The notes under the pieces are model-generated. The model was not told where the DNA came from. It ran no database searches and worked only from the letters and a program-made list of their open reading frames with translations. DNA of 64,000 bases from Lateolabrax maculatus (lineage: Eukaryota; Chordata; Actinopteri; Acropomatiformes; Lateolabracidae), in contig CM062210.1 in the NCBI GenBank assembly GCA_031216445.1, forward strand, positions 9,296,501-9,360,500. Direction: 5' to 3'. Position numbers and translations under genes: made by a program. Shown piece after piece: positions 14,401 to 27,361 of the stretch (the stretch's first letter is position 1; every line of letters starts with the position of its first letter).

Positions 14401-17400
14401 TAAATTGTGGTTTTGGTACATTTCCTCAATGGTCTGAGTACCTCCACCACTGACCTTACCTGAGTTATGGCTGTGGTCTCTGTGTGTCAAGACCAAAGGG
14501 CTGGACTGTAAAGGATCCAGGTCCTGGTCCGGGACCTCCTGCTGCTGCTGCTGCTCCTGCTCTTCATTCTGCTCTGCCTCAATGGCACCAAATGCTTCAT
14601 CTGTTGCTTTCATCTTCTCTGGTGTGTCCCCTATTGTATTTCTGTTTTTGTTCTGTTTGTTTTTCTTTTCTTTAGCTTTATTTCTGTTTTGACTGGATGA
14701 TGATGCAGGCTGTGTCTGAGTTTTTCTCTGTAAAACTCTGCCCTTCTTAGCCTTTACAGGTGAAGGTACCGCTGTGCTGGGCTCTTTGTTGTTCCGCTTT
14801 GACTTTTTGAGTGTAGCCTGGTTGTTTATAACCTCTGTTTCCTCTTTGCTCTGTGGGTTGCTCAGCCACCAGTGTCCAGTCTGTCTCCTTTTCCTTTTCC
14901 CAAGAAACTGGCAGTCCTCAGATGAACTCCGTTCAGACTCAACCAGTAGATTGTTCTCTTTATCCTTTACATCCATTTGTGCTTCAGAATTAATTTCTTT
15001 GTCTGTAAGGGAAAAAAAATTTTAAAAAATATTGCTGTATAGAAGTTCAATGACATGCTTAAATTAACTTTTACTATAATAATATATGTAGCAATTTGTT
15101 GTCTGATTTCATTCAAAGTTTCTATTTCTATGTAAAATGACTTTACTAAAATCACTATACATTAATACTGTTGTTTGGTGTGGACCCTAGGATGACTAAC
15201 ACAGTATTTGAGTCCCAGCTGTTTTTACCAATAAAAATGAAGCTCTTTGGGGTTTTCTAAATTTTGAAACCAGATATTCAGACAATACCAATTCATTCAC
15301 TACCTAAATGTCGGGGCTCAAAGTCATCTTTTAGTTTCCAGCTTTAAAACTGCTGTTCTATTCACAAATACTGAAGTTAACATTCAACACTTTGGGACTA
15401 TAAGGAGGTCCTTACCTGAAAGAGAACCCAGGTCCTCAGCACCTGCATGCTCCTGACTTTGTTCTTCCACAGCCTCAACATACACCGTCTCCTTTACTGC
15501 ATCAGATCCCTGCATCCCTTTTCTGGGCCCCTTTAATGACTTAACCCTGCTTGTCTTGGCATTTTCATTCCTGTCTTTTATAGACTTTGATCTCTTCATG
15601 TCAGAGGACTTCTGAGCTTTCTTTTCCATTTTCAGAGTGGATTTTTCTTCATCTGTTTCCCTGCTTGTGGTGTCTTTATGTTGCTCTTCTCCCATGTCAC
15701 TTTCTTTAGATGGTACCTTCTTGGGTCGTTTTTGACTCTTTTTGTTTGGTTTCTCTTGTTCCATTAAGTCACAAGCAGGAATATCCTCAGGACTGCACAA
15801 TTCATTCTTATCATTTCCTGGCTCAGTCACCTCATTCTTCTTCTCATTCTTCTTCTCTTTCATCTTCTTCATTTTTTGGTTGACAGTCTGGCTTCCCAGT
15901 TTGTCGTTTGCCTTTTCAGATTCCTGCTGTTTTTGTGCAGTCTCAAGAGGGCTATCATTCGTCTCCTTGTCTGATGAGCTGCATTTTTCTGTGTTGTAAG
16001 TTCTGCTCTGTCTCTGTCTCTTACTGGTGGCAGTTTTACTTGGGATGGAAAACCAAAGAGGTGTATCATCCTCCAGAATCAGGAAATCATCCTCTGGCTC
16101 AGTAGGGGTGGGTACTTTTACCGGTGACAGAGACTTCCTGGAACTTAAAAAACAAATATTGAATGGATTATTCATTACTTTATGATGGAGTACAAGAGCC
16201 ATTACTTTACATTCATATTTTGGTTGTTTCCATTTTTCAACAGAAAGACATCATAGCGACAAATTATTAAGGAGTACGCTTGTGTCAACTTACCATGCAG
16301 GTTTGGGCTGTCTAGCATCTCTAAGCTTCTGTAGAAAAGCTGTCATGTCTTTTCCCACACGAGTGGACACCTCCACCGATGGCTGCCTGCTGTCACTTTC
16401 TGAGTTTAACTTAGAAGGTACAAGCTTAGGCTCCTGACTCACTGCTGACACAGGTGGGTCTGTGTTTTCTTGCCTGTGAATAAACAAAAGAAAAAACAGA
16501 ACAGACTGAATTATGTTCTTCAAAATTAAAAAATGCACATTATTCCGTACTGCTGTAATAAACAATTAATGAGTTTTTGCTTTAGTATATTTTCATTATC
16601 AACTCTTTTGTCAAACTAATGAAATGGGTGGAAAACTGCCTGTGATATGGATTCAAATGGAGCCTTCAGACATAGTTACATAACTAACATATTTTGCCGC
16701 AGTACATAACTTTTTAACAACTCTTTAATGACCAAGGGATGCCAAACTTAAATACCAGCTATTACGTTGTACGCAAATAGTAAATCTTAATCCCAGGTAA
16801 TACACTCTCAAATGTCGATATTTTTATTGGCTTAAAATACCTAGTACAGTTAGGTCGCTAGATCTAAAGTGAAAGCACAAAACTAACTATAACTGCACAT
16901 TAAAAGTCATCACTTCTGACCTTGCCGTTTTTCTTTTGTCCTCCAAAACAGGTGTCTGAGGTTTGTTTGGAGCATTTTCTTTGACTGGGAGACTCTTTTT
17001 GCTGCAGGAAATAGTAAATATACACCACATGCACATAAGTACAAAACCTAAAAAAGCAAACATCCCAGTATTGAACACAGGTACTAGTCAAATAAAAGAT
17101 CAAATATCAAAACACAACATGGACCCTGCATACTGCAATGGTCACTTGTGTATTGTGTGTACCAATCCATCAGACACTAATAGAGTGTTTGGGTGCTTGC
17201 AGCAAATTAATCATTGAGAATGGAGTTGAAAATTAAAAAGGCCCCTACCGTGATTCCTTCATCTTGTTTTTGTGACTTGACATCTTAGGGATCCTTAAAG
17301 CAACCTTGCTTGGAGGAGACTCCAACTCACAGTCATTACTTCTAAAGAAAAGGACAATTATTTATAATTAAAAAAAAGGTACTTTCGATTAACAAGTGAA

Positions 17401-19300
17401 AATATACTGGCTCCTAATGTTAGTGTTGACACTCGAATTCTATCCTGTGTACAAATAATATCCCTGACAGACAAAAGTCATCAATTTAAGACGTAATTTC
17501 AAACAACTTATGTCCTACATGAAAGGCATTAACAATGACTTACTCCTCTTGGATGTGCCCATCGAACTGGGGTTTCAGGGTGGGTGGAGGCTCTGTCTTT
17601 TCTTCTTCTTTCCCTTCATCTTCACAGGCAAAGAGAATTGGGGAAACAACATGGTCTTTTTCATTGTCCAGCTCATCTACACCTTCCACTACCAAATTTT
17701 CTTCAATAGGGCTGGAGGTCTTCACTGGCCCATGCGCTTTGAATGGGAAGTCCAAATCTGCAACAAGGAAAAGCAGCACCCCCTTTAACAACAAAAACAT
17801 TTCTACACAAATCCAAAAAGTGCAAAAGAGCGAGAGAACATTTAATATGTGTACATTTTAAAAATCTCTCAGTAAAATACAGGTTTGAGTCTCTTACCAA
17901 TATCTAGTTTAGGAATGGGTGACCTTGTTGCAGGATGCAGTACATCTCCTTCAGGGCCCTTAAGAGTTACAAAACATACATTTAAAGGTTAAAAAATCTT
18001 GTTTAATTCTGCAGAGCTGCTGAGTCTATAAACAAGCACAAAATCGGAAACGGTATGTGGCACATTTTCGGTCTGATGGCAGACAGATTAAATTAAATTT
18101 CAAAGCGGAAAAATAAAGTTTCCCTTCTCGAGGGAGAACATAACAGCAGTGAACAGCTGTTGATCAGGGACATAAAACTTAATAACCACCTCTGTATGTT
18201 AAATCAACAATCAGAGACTTGGCAGCTAATTTCAAAGAAGCATCAAACTGCCTCTCACTTCTTGAGTGCTTATTTTGTAATATTTGCAGAAGTCACTAGC
18301 AGTACATTACCATTTGGCATTTTGGAGATTGTTCCGTTAGGTGTCCTTTCTGTGAGACCGGCGAAACCTCTCTCTCACTCAGGTTTGTCTCAGCATCAGT
18401 CATTTCGAGCAGAGGAGATGGGGGACGTAGGTCATCATGTGAGGATGGATCTGAAAACAGTAGCAAAGTACAGGTTATCATAATGAAAACGCAAAACAGA
18501 CTTTAAAATATTAAAGCAAAAGAATCACACACTTAACTCACCCATGTCATCAAACATCCTTTCAACATCTTCTATTGTCAGCGGTTCTATCCACTTTTTA
18601 GATGGACTGCAGACACAAATGTCAGGTTAAAATAATGAAAGACCAACATTTCATGATTTCTATAGAACTGCTGAAACACCCAGTACCATCAAACATTAAG
18701 TATTCAAAGATCCCAAAAAGCAAATGTTACAGAAAGACATACAACATACTGAATGGAAGAACAACACACTGAACCTCATCTAGGCATGAAAGTAAGATGA
18801 AACACTTTATGACACTGTAATTACCGGTTTATAATTATTTTATATGGTGCATCACATGCAATGACTGCAGAAATCCCAAGTCTCAGCTCTTTGGTTTCTG
18901 GCTTTAGAAAGATGCTCACTCACAGAGCACATGAAACACCGAGAGGATTATAAAATCTAAAATTGCAAAGCATTCCCCCTTTTAAAACATGTTCAAACGA
19001 ACCTTTCCTTGTTTTCTTGGTAGAAGAGTTTCCTCTTCGGTCTCCTCTGTGAACAGACACAGTTAGAGAAAGTTAGTTTTTAACTGCTACTGTAATTTCC
19101 CTTGTACTATGATTATTCTGTAAGTTAGGAGACAAAGAAATGACCAGATAACACAAACTTATAATGCAACAGCCCTTGTTCTTATACATAGGATGGACAA
19201 AATATCAGAAAAGTCCAATCCTCTTTCCTCAGGCGTACGACAGAAAATAAAAACACAAAGAAAGACCTCAGCTTACCAAGGCAGGGTACTTCGTCTCCAT
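11454..19300 (-). CDS. cenpc: Centromere protein C (CENP-C), 17 coding exons, 1,073 aa
   Basis: CENP-C is the inner-kinetochore scaffold that binds CENP-A nucleosomes and links them to the outer kinetochore. Exons, 5' to 3' on the minus strand: 19300-19277, 19046-19003, 18606-18542, 18450-18311, 17958-17898, 17757-17544, 17341-17249, 17001-16921, 16473-16294, about 16143-15416, 15002-14460, 13996-13495, 13400-13330, 12844-12704, 12081-11921, 11777-11687, 11536-11454. All phases agree. The N-terminus is acidic and low in complexity, and the middle exons are rich in Lys, Glu and Ser. Two nucleosome-binding motifs of the CENP-C central-region type are visible: KRKRRQTGHWW (about residues 579-589) and SRRRKYPGNWW (about 754-764), each a basic patch before a Trp pair. 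The last four exons give the C-terminal cupin dimerisation fold, ending near NVTAQPAVLYFTR. The 16,143 acceptor could instead be 16,137; both keep frame. Human CENP-C is 943 aa. The start ATG lies in a 24-base first exon. Confidence 0.88.
14185..14400. mobile_element. hAT-like fragment in a cenpc intron
   Basis: This intron segment (intron 13,997-14,459) carries the 'tactctact', 'tatgctactttatactgcta' and 'cttaagta' words of the CAGTGGTGGAA-ended teleost repeat. Both termini are missing, so it is an old fragment. Confidence 0.6.
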
Positions 19301-20398
19301 GTATGTTAGCCGACGTTATGTCTGTCTGTTAACGGTTCCGTCGACGTTAGACGTTTTCATTAAGTGTTCTTATTCGTTTTGCCCCCGGGATGCAGTCATT
19401 TGAAACCGCGCTCGAAGAATGAAGCAGAAAAAAAAGTATATAATGTGTATAATCGTGTTAAAACCGGTGAAACGGATATTTCGCCCATTTGACATCCAAC
19501 GCTAGCGTTAGCAAAACAATGGCGCTGTTGACTATTTGTATGTAAGGCGCGCGCTCTGATAGAAAAAGGGCGACGTGTTGACCCGAGTTCGGCCTCTCAG
19601 GCAGCGCTGTTGCTGCTCTGGCAAACTTTGGCGGACGCTCTCCCACAGTCCGTGCCATGAGACTACAACATAAACTTGTGGTGTAGTAAAACTGTAACCT
19701 AAATGTAAATATCCGACTGATGAAGTTTCTTGCTGGAGGTCAAAGCCTTTGATTCTGACGGACTTGCTGCCTGGAAGACCTAGTGTAGGGAATCAAACGC
19801 CTGTAGCTGTATGGTGTTCTTCTTCTACGTTTTATTTTCCGGCAGGCTGATACTGGGCCTAGAGTTGGAGCTTTGCGTTGCTGCCCCCTACAGGTGTAGG
19901 TGGTTAAATCTACCCAAGGTTGAAATGCATCGCAAAGGATGCACATACAAAATATTGGTTTAGCTACTGAGGTTACAGAGAATAAAACATGTACTTGATA
20001 ATAACATTATTTAAATAATCTTTGTGTTTTGTGTCCCCCAAAAGCCCCCAATTATTTTGCTGTGTTGCATGATCATCCTTTAACTTTTTCACCCAACACC
20101 TATGACTGTGTAATGTGCGTTTTGGAAAAGATATGAACCCCAAAAAACAAGTTAGAACAGAAAATAACTGTAAACTCACAATAAACTATGTTTCAAGTCT
20201 GCAAATATTGTAAGGTCGATTATTACAATGTGCAGTGTTGTAATAGTCTCCTTATCAGACCTTCATGAGTTGTGTTAGCAATCCATATGTTAGAAAAGAG
20301 CCATAAAAGGTTCAGAGATCAGTCGGCCAAAGTTGAAAAGTTAAACTAGTTAACTATGCACTTTGAAACATATTATGTGATCGGTATTTTCATTTTTG
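19301..20398. other. cenpc promoter region and intergenic DNA
   Basis: The first few hundred bases upstream of the cenpc start are relatively CpG-rich and show no TATA box, as is usual for a broadly used cell-cycle promoter. The rest, up to the 3' end of the next minus-strand gene, holds no gene I can support. Confidence 0.5.
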
Positions 20399-20404
20399 TT
20401 TATT
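20399..20404 (-). promoter_or_regulatory. Likely poly(A) signal of the first membrane-protein paralogue
   Basis: AATAAA on the minus strand, 130 bases past the stop codon at 20,534. Confidence 0.5.
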
Positions 20405-20533
20405 TATCAAAATGTACACAATAAAACATTTGTCCTCATGATTATCAACAAAGTAATGGCAAACAACTGCACAACTATTTTCTGTGATACAGTATATGAC
20501 ATCATGTGTCAGTGTGTTGTATCTTAAAAATGT

Positions 20534-22480
20534 TTAGCGAAACATCTTTTTCTGCTTCTGAGCAATCTCCTTCGGTTCCATGGCTTCAGGGCTGAGGTCT
20601 GCGTACAGCGGCTGCTTGACGTGTCTCCAAACCACCAAAACAAGCCGAATGACAAACAGCAGGGAGGCCAAAGCCAGCAGCACAGCTAAGAAAAGAAATC
20701 CAGTTAGCACAACTTTTAAACAGACGTGAGCATTATATTTCCTCATACATTGGAGGTAGAAAGGTAACATTTTACTGAAGTGGGACCACTGTTTCAAATG
20801 TGCTCTAATTAAACTGACTTTACTGTGGATATAATTTATTAAAAAGGCACAATAAGTAGCACTTAGTAGTACAAGTTCTTCATTATTTTTCATTAATGTT
20901 GTGTTAATTTACTCCACCTGTAATGTTTCAGGAAATGAGATGAAAGTTTGCTGATGGGATGTTTAGAATATACAGTATAGTTTTCAGTGTCCTACCAATG
21001 AAGATGCCATTGCGGCTGGGCGATTGAGCATTGTAGTTTTTGTCCAGGTTTCCAGAGAGCGCCCAGATCACCACAGGGTAGATGATGAGGATGTACCTCA
21101 CGTGTTTGTCAAGGACAGAGTTTTCCAAAACAAACCTGTGAAACACACAGCACAAAAACGCTGCCTCAGGATCTCACTGATGATGTTGCACATTGTGTCT
21201 CTCTGACAAGTATTTTCCAAGTGAAGGGCACCTACCACACAAGCAGCACAACAGCCAAAATAGAGTACGAGATGGTGGCAGCATCCACCGGGGACATCTT
21301 GACATCATAAGTCAGTACAATAGTCAGGTTGATTAATGTTGCAATGGTTGTCCATGTTGTGTAAATCATCACACCATTCTGGACCTGTACATATAGTATT
21401 AAAGAGTTTGTTAGTTTACTTATGTTACTTAAACCACTTATGTGATTAAAATAGACTCATATAACCTGCCACATGCGAGATTAAAACCATAGCATTTCAA
21501 ATTAATAATGCAATATGGTACATTTGTAATACTAACCAGTACACGCAGGAGCCACAGGTCTGCTTTGTGGTATTTCTTGAGCCAGGCTCCATAAATATGA
21601 AGTCCATGGCAGGTGAAGCCTATCATGGAGTAGTTTGTGCAGATGACCAGGAAGAGAAAAACCAGCGCGGCAATCATCTCTCTTTAGTAAGGCAGAAAAC
21701 ACGCATTTATGTTGCTGTTTGGAAAAGTTCCTCTGACAGTTTCTCGGACCAGTGGAGACTCTTACCCTCTGTCCCAAACAAGCAGCCAGCCGATATTGAA
21801 ACACAGATTGAGGCACCAGCTAATGAAGAATCCATAAGGCAACACTGCAGGGCTGCAGTAAACATAGCCATAACCATTCCTACAAGAGGAAAGAACCACA
21901 GTTGAAGTTCTTAAATTTGTTTCATACTGTGTCTGGTATCCCCCCCCCAAAAAAAACATTACAAAGACACAAATTGCTGCTTTTTAGGTTTGGCCATTGG
22001 AAAAACGTTTCTAATATTTCAAGGTTTTAAACAAGAAAATGTTCAAAAAGAAATTGGCCACAACCTTCTGCAAAGTCCAGCAAGGATGTAGATAATCATT
22101 GCTGTCAGCCAGACGTAGATGAGACTCCAGATGTTAAAAGTCCATCCTGAAGGTGTGATCTGGGTGTCAAACACAGCAGACACATTGGCTGTAGTGGTAG
22201 CATAAGGACCTGGGGAGAAAATGCAAATAATGAGTCACAGTGGAGAAGAATGTAACATGTTAAACTAATATTTGTGAATTCTCAACAATCGTACAGTGCC
22301 CATTCACAATGTTACTCAACTTCCTCTACAAGTTGAACAAAAAAACAGATAAAAAGATGTTTAACAAAGCTTTGACTTACCAATTCCAACTACAGAAAGC
22401 CCATTGAACACCAAACTTATTGCAAAGCCAACAACAGACACCACTATCGCAGCGAGACGTCCAGGATTGTGTTTCCCCAT
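20534..22480 (-). CDS. Eight-segment membrane protein, TspO/MBR-like, paralogue 1 (314 aa)
   Basis: Seven coding exons: 22480-22381, 22209-22065, 21879-21766, 21681-21537, 21384-21236, 21135-20996, 20685-20534. Sizes are 100, 145, 114, 145, 149, 140 and 152 bases with consistent phases. The protein starts MGKHNPGRLAA and has about eight hydrophobic segments: residues 10-33, 56-78, 92-118, 122-145, 170-192, 204-222, 233-250 and 260-290. The tail is charged and ends KQKKMFR. Residues 50-64 read ITPSGWTFNIWSLIY, which resembles the PPGW-x-F-xx-W-xx-LY signature of TspO/MBR proteins and especially the long bacterial 'tryptophan-rich sensory protein' forms; this is a recalled likeness, not a search result. 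Another strong block is CHGLHIYGAWLKKYHKADLW. The function is unknown to me. A non-coding first exon and a TATA box lie near 22,987-23,061. A sister gene follows at 24.6-26.5 kb. Confidence 0.8.
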
Positions 22481-23054
22481 TGTGGTGTACTGTGGAAAAT
22501 GAAAATGATTAAAAAATGGAAAGGATAGATTTAGTTAAAACACATGCACATAACCACATAGAGCACATTTCAACATATTGAAGGAGACAAATTTAAGAAT
22601 TACAATGATGTATAGGGCAGTTGGATTTTAAGAAAATGTTCTTAAGTGTCTTTTGGAAGATAAGTAATCCCTTCCAACTTGATTGCTGATGTCCTGCATT
22701 TGAACCTGACCTCTGACCTCCCTGAGTGATGGGCACATGATAATAATCAGTCACCTTAGGCAGCACGTACAGAGGTCATTCAGATAATTACACCTAGCTA
22801 CATATTTTTCATAAATCACCAGTTTTAGTTGTAACCTTTTTCAAGATTGCCACCATAAAAACCTAAGATGAAAGTGCCATTCTAAGTAAATTATTTTCAA
22901 AATTCAAATGCCAATGACTGAAAACTCATATATGTTGGCAACATAACAAAAGGAGTGCCCTCATGATGAAGCCAAACAGGACGTACCTTTCTTTGCCCCT
23001 CTCTGCGTCAGCTTTGTCATCTGTGTGAAGAACCAGAGCACAGGGGGCTGCCTG

Positions 23055-23061
23055 TTTTATA
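23055..23061 (-). promoter_or_regulatory. TATA box of paralogue 1
   Basis: TATAAAA on the minus strand, about 30 bases upstream of a short candidate non-coding exon. That exon ends at a GTACGT donor near 22,987. It would splice to the acceptor CACAG just ahead of the start ATG at 22,480. Transcription start is inferred, not seen. Confidence 0.45.
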
Positions 23062-24268
23062 GAATAGCTAGTTGTGTAAGAGGAAGGTTTACAACCACTC
23101 AAAGCGTCACGTGCACCTCTTATCTTATAAACACTTCATCCACAGCGCAGTGAATCATAAAACAACCTGTCAACTTTCGCCAGTATGATCCAGAGTTATG
23201 AAACACATTTATGTGAATCCTGAATGAACGACAAATAACTAAAAAGTACAAATTGTATTGTCTGGAAAATGTGTTTAAAGTATCAAAAGTAAAAATAACC
23301 CAGAGTGTATACAGCATACCTAATGATATACTAGATATTTACTGTCATTCTATTTTTTTATTACTCATGCATGAATGTTTAAGCAGCATTTTTCTTTTGT
23401 AGCTGTTTGAGGTGACGCTAATTGTGAGCTATTTTATGTTGGGCTGCTACTAATGATTATTGTCATGATGAATTATTGGCTGATTCTTTTCAAGATAGAT
23501 TCATTTATTCTATATTGCAGTGAAAATTAAACAGGGCTCAAAGAGGACGTACGTCCTGCAGCAGCTGAAGAAGTTCTGTCAGTGATACCAAGGGTGTCAT
23601 CTGTTCTGCTGAGAAGGTGTTTGGCTGCAATCTGCCATCTTTCCAGGACCTGTATGCCTCCAGGATCCTGAGGCGGGCAAGAAAGAGGCCAGCCCCTCCC
23701 ACCCCTGGACAGGACCCCACTCCCTTTGACACGGACTCCATTCCTGCCCCCATAGCCACTACACATTATTTTAAATACCGTTAAATCTCCACATCTGACT
23801 AAATGTGTTACATTAACGCACATTGTTTTGGAATATTATTTTTGCCCATTGCACATAGTATACCTACTACTGTGAACATTTTCACATTCCATGGGTTATA
23901 TTTTGCACATTCCTGCACAAAATGTACAGCTCTTTCATATTTTACATTTAAGATAAATTATTACAACCTGTCTATTTGAATCACATTTCACATCAGATGA
24001 AATTGAAATTTTATTTTCATGATTTAATGGAATTTATAGATAAACATTGTTTGTAAAGTGATCAGCCCTATCATCCATCTTTATCATTGTTCAATAATAT
24101 TAATGATCCTCTCTTACTGACACATTCTTTATTTTGTCTTTACCTGCATCTCAAGTGACCTACAAAGGACAATTTTGAACTGTTTGCTTAAACAGTTGTA
24201 GTATTTGTTATGTCTTATATGTAAAAAAACATCATTCCACAAAAGGCATAAGATGGAGGAAAACCATA
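23062..24268. other. Intergenic DNA between the two membrane-protein paralogues
   Basis: No gene is supported here. The stretch holds an L2-like LINE fragment at about 23,548-23,960 and, near 23,443-23,510, a short remnant resembling the CAGGGCTGCAACTAA hAT-like family. Confidence 0.6.
23548..23960 (+). mobile_element. L2-clade LINE 3' fragment
   Basis: The words cagcagctgaagaag, gagaaggtgtttggctgcaa, ccaggacctgtatgcctcca and gttacattaacgcaca match, in order, the 3' part of the reverse-transcriptase frame and tail of the LINE at 55.2-58.4 kb (there near 57,755, 57,913, 57,945 and 58,203). Several stretches between them are missing, so it is an older, internally deleted 5'-truncated copy. No open frame survives. 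Confidence 0.8.
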
Positions 24269-24274
24269 TTTATT
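24269..24274 (-). promoter_or_regulatory. Likely poly(A) signal of the second membrane-protein paralogue
   Basis: AATAAA on the minus strand, about 300 bases past the stop codon at 24,576. Confidence 0.4.
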
Positions 24275-24575
24275 TTTAACAGTATACAAAACAAAAGACG
24301 AAATGCATTAACAAAAAAACAATAACCACCTTTTTTTATATTTGTATAAAAAATACAGGTGTAATGAATAGTGAATTGTCCACTTCATCACAACACAAAT
24401 CTATCAGGAATGGCAGAGTGGAGTTTGAGTAAACAATGTATTGACAGTGCATGACACAACTTAAATGGACTTCATCAATTACAATATACACAGAGCATTT
24501 ACAAATACATCTCATGCAGAAATAATACTGCATTGATACTGGAAGGTTTATCATAAAAGTATTCATTCAACATTC

Positions 24576-26530
24576 TCACTGAAATATCTTTTTCTGCTTC
24601 TCAGCGATCTCCATCGGAGACATGACCTCTGCGCTGACATCTTGGTAAAATGGCTTTTTGATGCACTTCCAGATGACCCAAACTACCCGTGCGACAAAGA
24701 AGACACATGCTACACCCAACAGAGCAGCTATAGTGGAAAGAACATATCAGAGTGAAGCATTAGTGTGCATACTATCTGTCCTTTATTGAATTTCCTGTAT
24801 GTATGTAACTGCATATTAAAAAATTCAATCACAGTCCATGCAATATTTGTGGAAGAGTGAATGTAAGATGACATGAAACATGCAGGTGATGTAATTTTGA
24901 TTTGATTAAGATGTTTTTGTAAGTTCCTCACCGGTGAAGATGTCATTGCTACTAGGAGCTGCGGCATCATAGTTTTTTGTGTATACCCCCGTTAGTGCCC
25001 AGATCACAACGGGATAAATGGTGAGAATGTACCTCACGTGTTTGTCGAGGACAGTGTTTTCCAGGAAGAACCTGTGAGAGATGAAACAAGTTTGCTCCAG
25101 AAATATGGTTTTCTTTTTAATGAACTTATTAAAGGTATTTTTTGCCTCTACTTTGCACTTACCACACCACCACCACCACAGTCAAAATAGAGAGGGAGAC
25201 GGTGGCAGCGTCTGCCTGGGACATGTTGGCGTCATTAGTCAGCACAATGTTCAGGTTAACCAGGGATGCAATGGTTGTCCATGTTGCATATATGGCAACA
25301 CCATTCTGAACCTGTAGAAGAGACAACAGAAAATACTTAAATACGGAGACATATGTAGGATATATTTTACAAGAAAAACTTTGGAGAATACAGTTGGCAC
25401 AAAAGATGTTGCTGGGAGGTAGCAGGTAAACATAAACTTGCAATTGAGCCGCAATACTGACCAACACACGGTGGAGCCACAGGTCTGCTTTGTGGTATTT
25501 GTTGAGCCAGGCTCCATAGTTGTGGAGACCGTGGCAGGAGAAGAATATTATGAGGTAGTTCGTCGAGGCGATTAGGATGAGGAAAGCAAGTGCAGCAGGC
25601 ATCAACCTTTGATAGGGATGAAAAATGAAAAATGAATGCAAAACTGTATACCAGAAAATCTAAGCTTTTTTTTCCATGAAGTCAGGTCAGTTTAAGCTAA
25701 CAGTAGTCAGCATCTTTCATTAAAAATGTGCTACCAATTGGCTACACTTAGAGCCAATTGATTGCCGGTAACAATACACTGAAGTTGATTTCTCAATAAT
25801 ATGGAATAAATTGGAAACTGATTTCATTTGAAAATGAAAAAAAAAAATCCCATCTTACTTTCTGTCCCACAGGAACAACCATGCAGTATTTAAGACCAGA
25901 TTCAAGCACCATGCCACATAAAATCCATGAGGCAAAACAGCAGGGCTGCAGTAGACGTACCCATAGGCATTCCTAAAGACAAAATGACAGAGAGGTAAAT
26001 GTATACGTCAACATACCAGATACAATGCAGGTGACAAAGATAACCTTTATTTATAATAGTGCAACTGTATGTATATAAGGAAAATGTACTTACTTCCTAA
26101 AGATGCCGGAGAAGACATAAACTAACACTAAAGCCAGAAAGATGTAAATGATTGACCATATGGTAAAGGTCCATCCTGATGGTGTGATCTGGGTTACAAA
26201 CTCATCTGAAATATTGGCGGTGCTCTCCAAGAATGGATCTGGGGGACACAAATTCAAAAATCAAAAATCACAAAGCTGAACAAATACAGTGTAGATCCAA
26301 AATAATTGTAAAAAGTTATTTTGACACACTTGAGAGGTCAAATGATGCAACATTATTGCTAGAGTTTTATATTAAGTAACTAAATCTTGTATTATAAAAT
26401 AACGTGTATAAATAAAGCATTAAAACTTACATATTCCCGGCCCTGCCAGAGCGGTGAACACCATAGTGATGATGAAGAAAAGCAATGCCAGAACTATGGC
26501 GATCACAAGGCTAATGCTGTGTTTTGCCAT
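24576..26530 (-). CDS. Eight-segment membrane protein, TspO/MBR-like, paralogue 2 (314 aa)
   Basis: Seven coding exons: 26530-26431, 26238-26094, 25972-25859, 25606-25462, 25311-25163, 25071-24932, 24727-24576. Their sizes are identical to those of the neighbour at 20.5-22.5 kb, so the pair arose by tandem duplication. The protein begins MAKHSISLVIAIVLALL. It keeps the signature ITPSGWTFTIWSIIY near residues 50-64, the block CHGLHNYGAWLNKYHKADLW, and LDKHVRYILTIYPVVIWAL. The charged tail ends KQKKIFQ, and no cytosolic or lumenal domain is visible. Residues shared by both copies cluster in the loop after segment 4 and around segments 5-7, which marks them as the likely functional core. The first and last membrane segments differ most. 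A non-coding first exon ending at a GTATGT donor near 26,686 is likely. Substrate or ligand is unknown. Confidence 0.8.
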
Positions 26531-27036
26531 TGTGGATAAGTCAACTTACCTAAAAACACAACAACAACAAAGTATTATAAATGAAAACATAAGAAAAACC
26601 ATGGACATGGACATACCGTTTTGATAATTTATTCTTAAGATCAGTTGGCACCAACATAAGCATGAAAAAAAGAAGCTTCTGACATACCGTTTACTGTGTT
26701 CTCCTGGATGAATGCCGTCAAGGTGCAACACACTGACTGCTGTTGAGGAGGAGCTTTTATTGCTTTAAAAAGAGCTGCTTGTGTAACAGTGAGGCTTTTA
26801 TGACGCGCAGGCACGTGTACATGTTTGAAACTTATATCATCAATGTTTGCAGACTTCCTCCTTGTGTCCTTTGTTTCCAAATGACGGACTAAATTAATCT
26901 GTGAGTCAGTGAAGAACAACAAAGATTTATGATTCTTTGTTTCATAACTGAGTTTCATAATTGAAAAACATTTATAAAGGACTTTGCCCCAGTAGTAATG
27001 TTTGGTAACAGGTTGATCAACCAATCACAACCATTT

Positions 27037-27133
27037 GTGGCCCAGCAGGTCAGACCAGGTTTTATGAGTAGTCAATGAATTGTCTCAACTTTTAACAACT
27101 TCATCTTCAGAGCTTTATGAACTGCTGGGCCAC
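27037..27133. repeat. Perfect 12-bp inverted repeat (hairpin)
   Basis: gtggcccagcag at 27,037-27,048 is exactly reverse-complementary to ctgctgggccac at 27,122-27,133, with a 73-base spacer. The left arm and its context recur near 28,150 (tttgtggcccagcag), where the right arm is degraded. Confidence 0.8.
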
Positions 27134-27361
27134 GCCAGCTGGAGATAATGTATCAGGTGGCTTTTCACGAGTGGTGGGTGCATGGTCACAAGAAAATAAA
27201 CACTACTTCTGCAGGTGAATAACATCATAAAAATGCATCTTTTTGTGGTCTTTTTGGGTCTCTTTGTTTTGCATCTCTACTTTATCGTCTTCTCTTTCCT
27301 GATCTCTTCCCTCTGTGTGCTGTCTTCTTCTGTCTCTCCTGCTGTTCTCTCATGCCAACAG

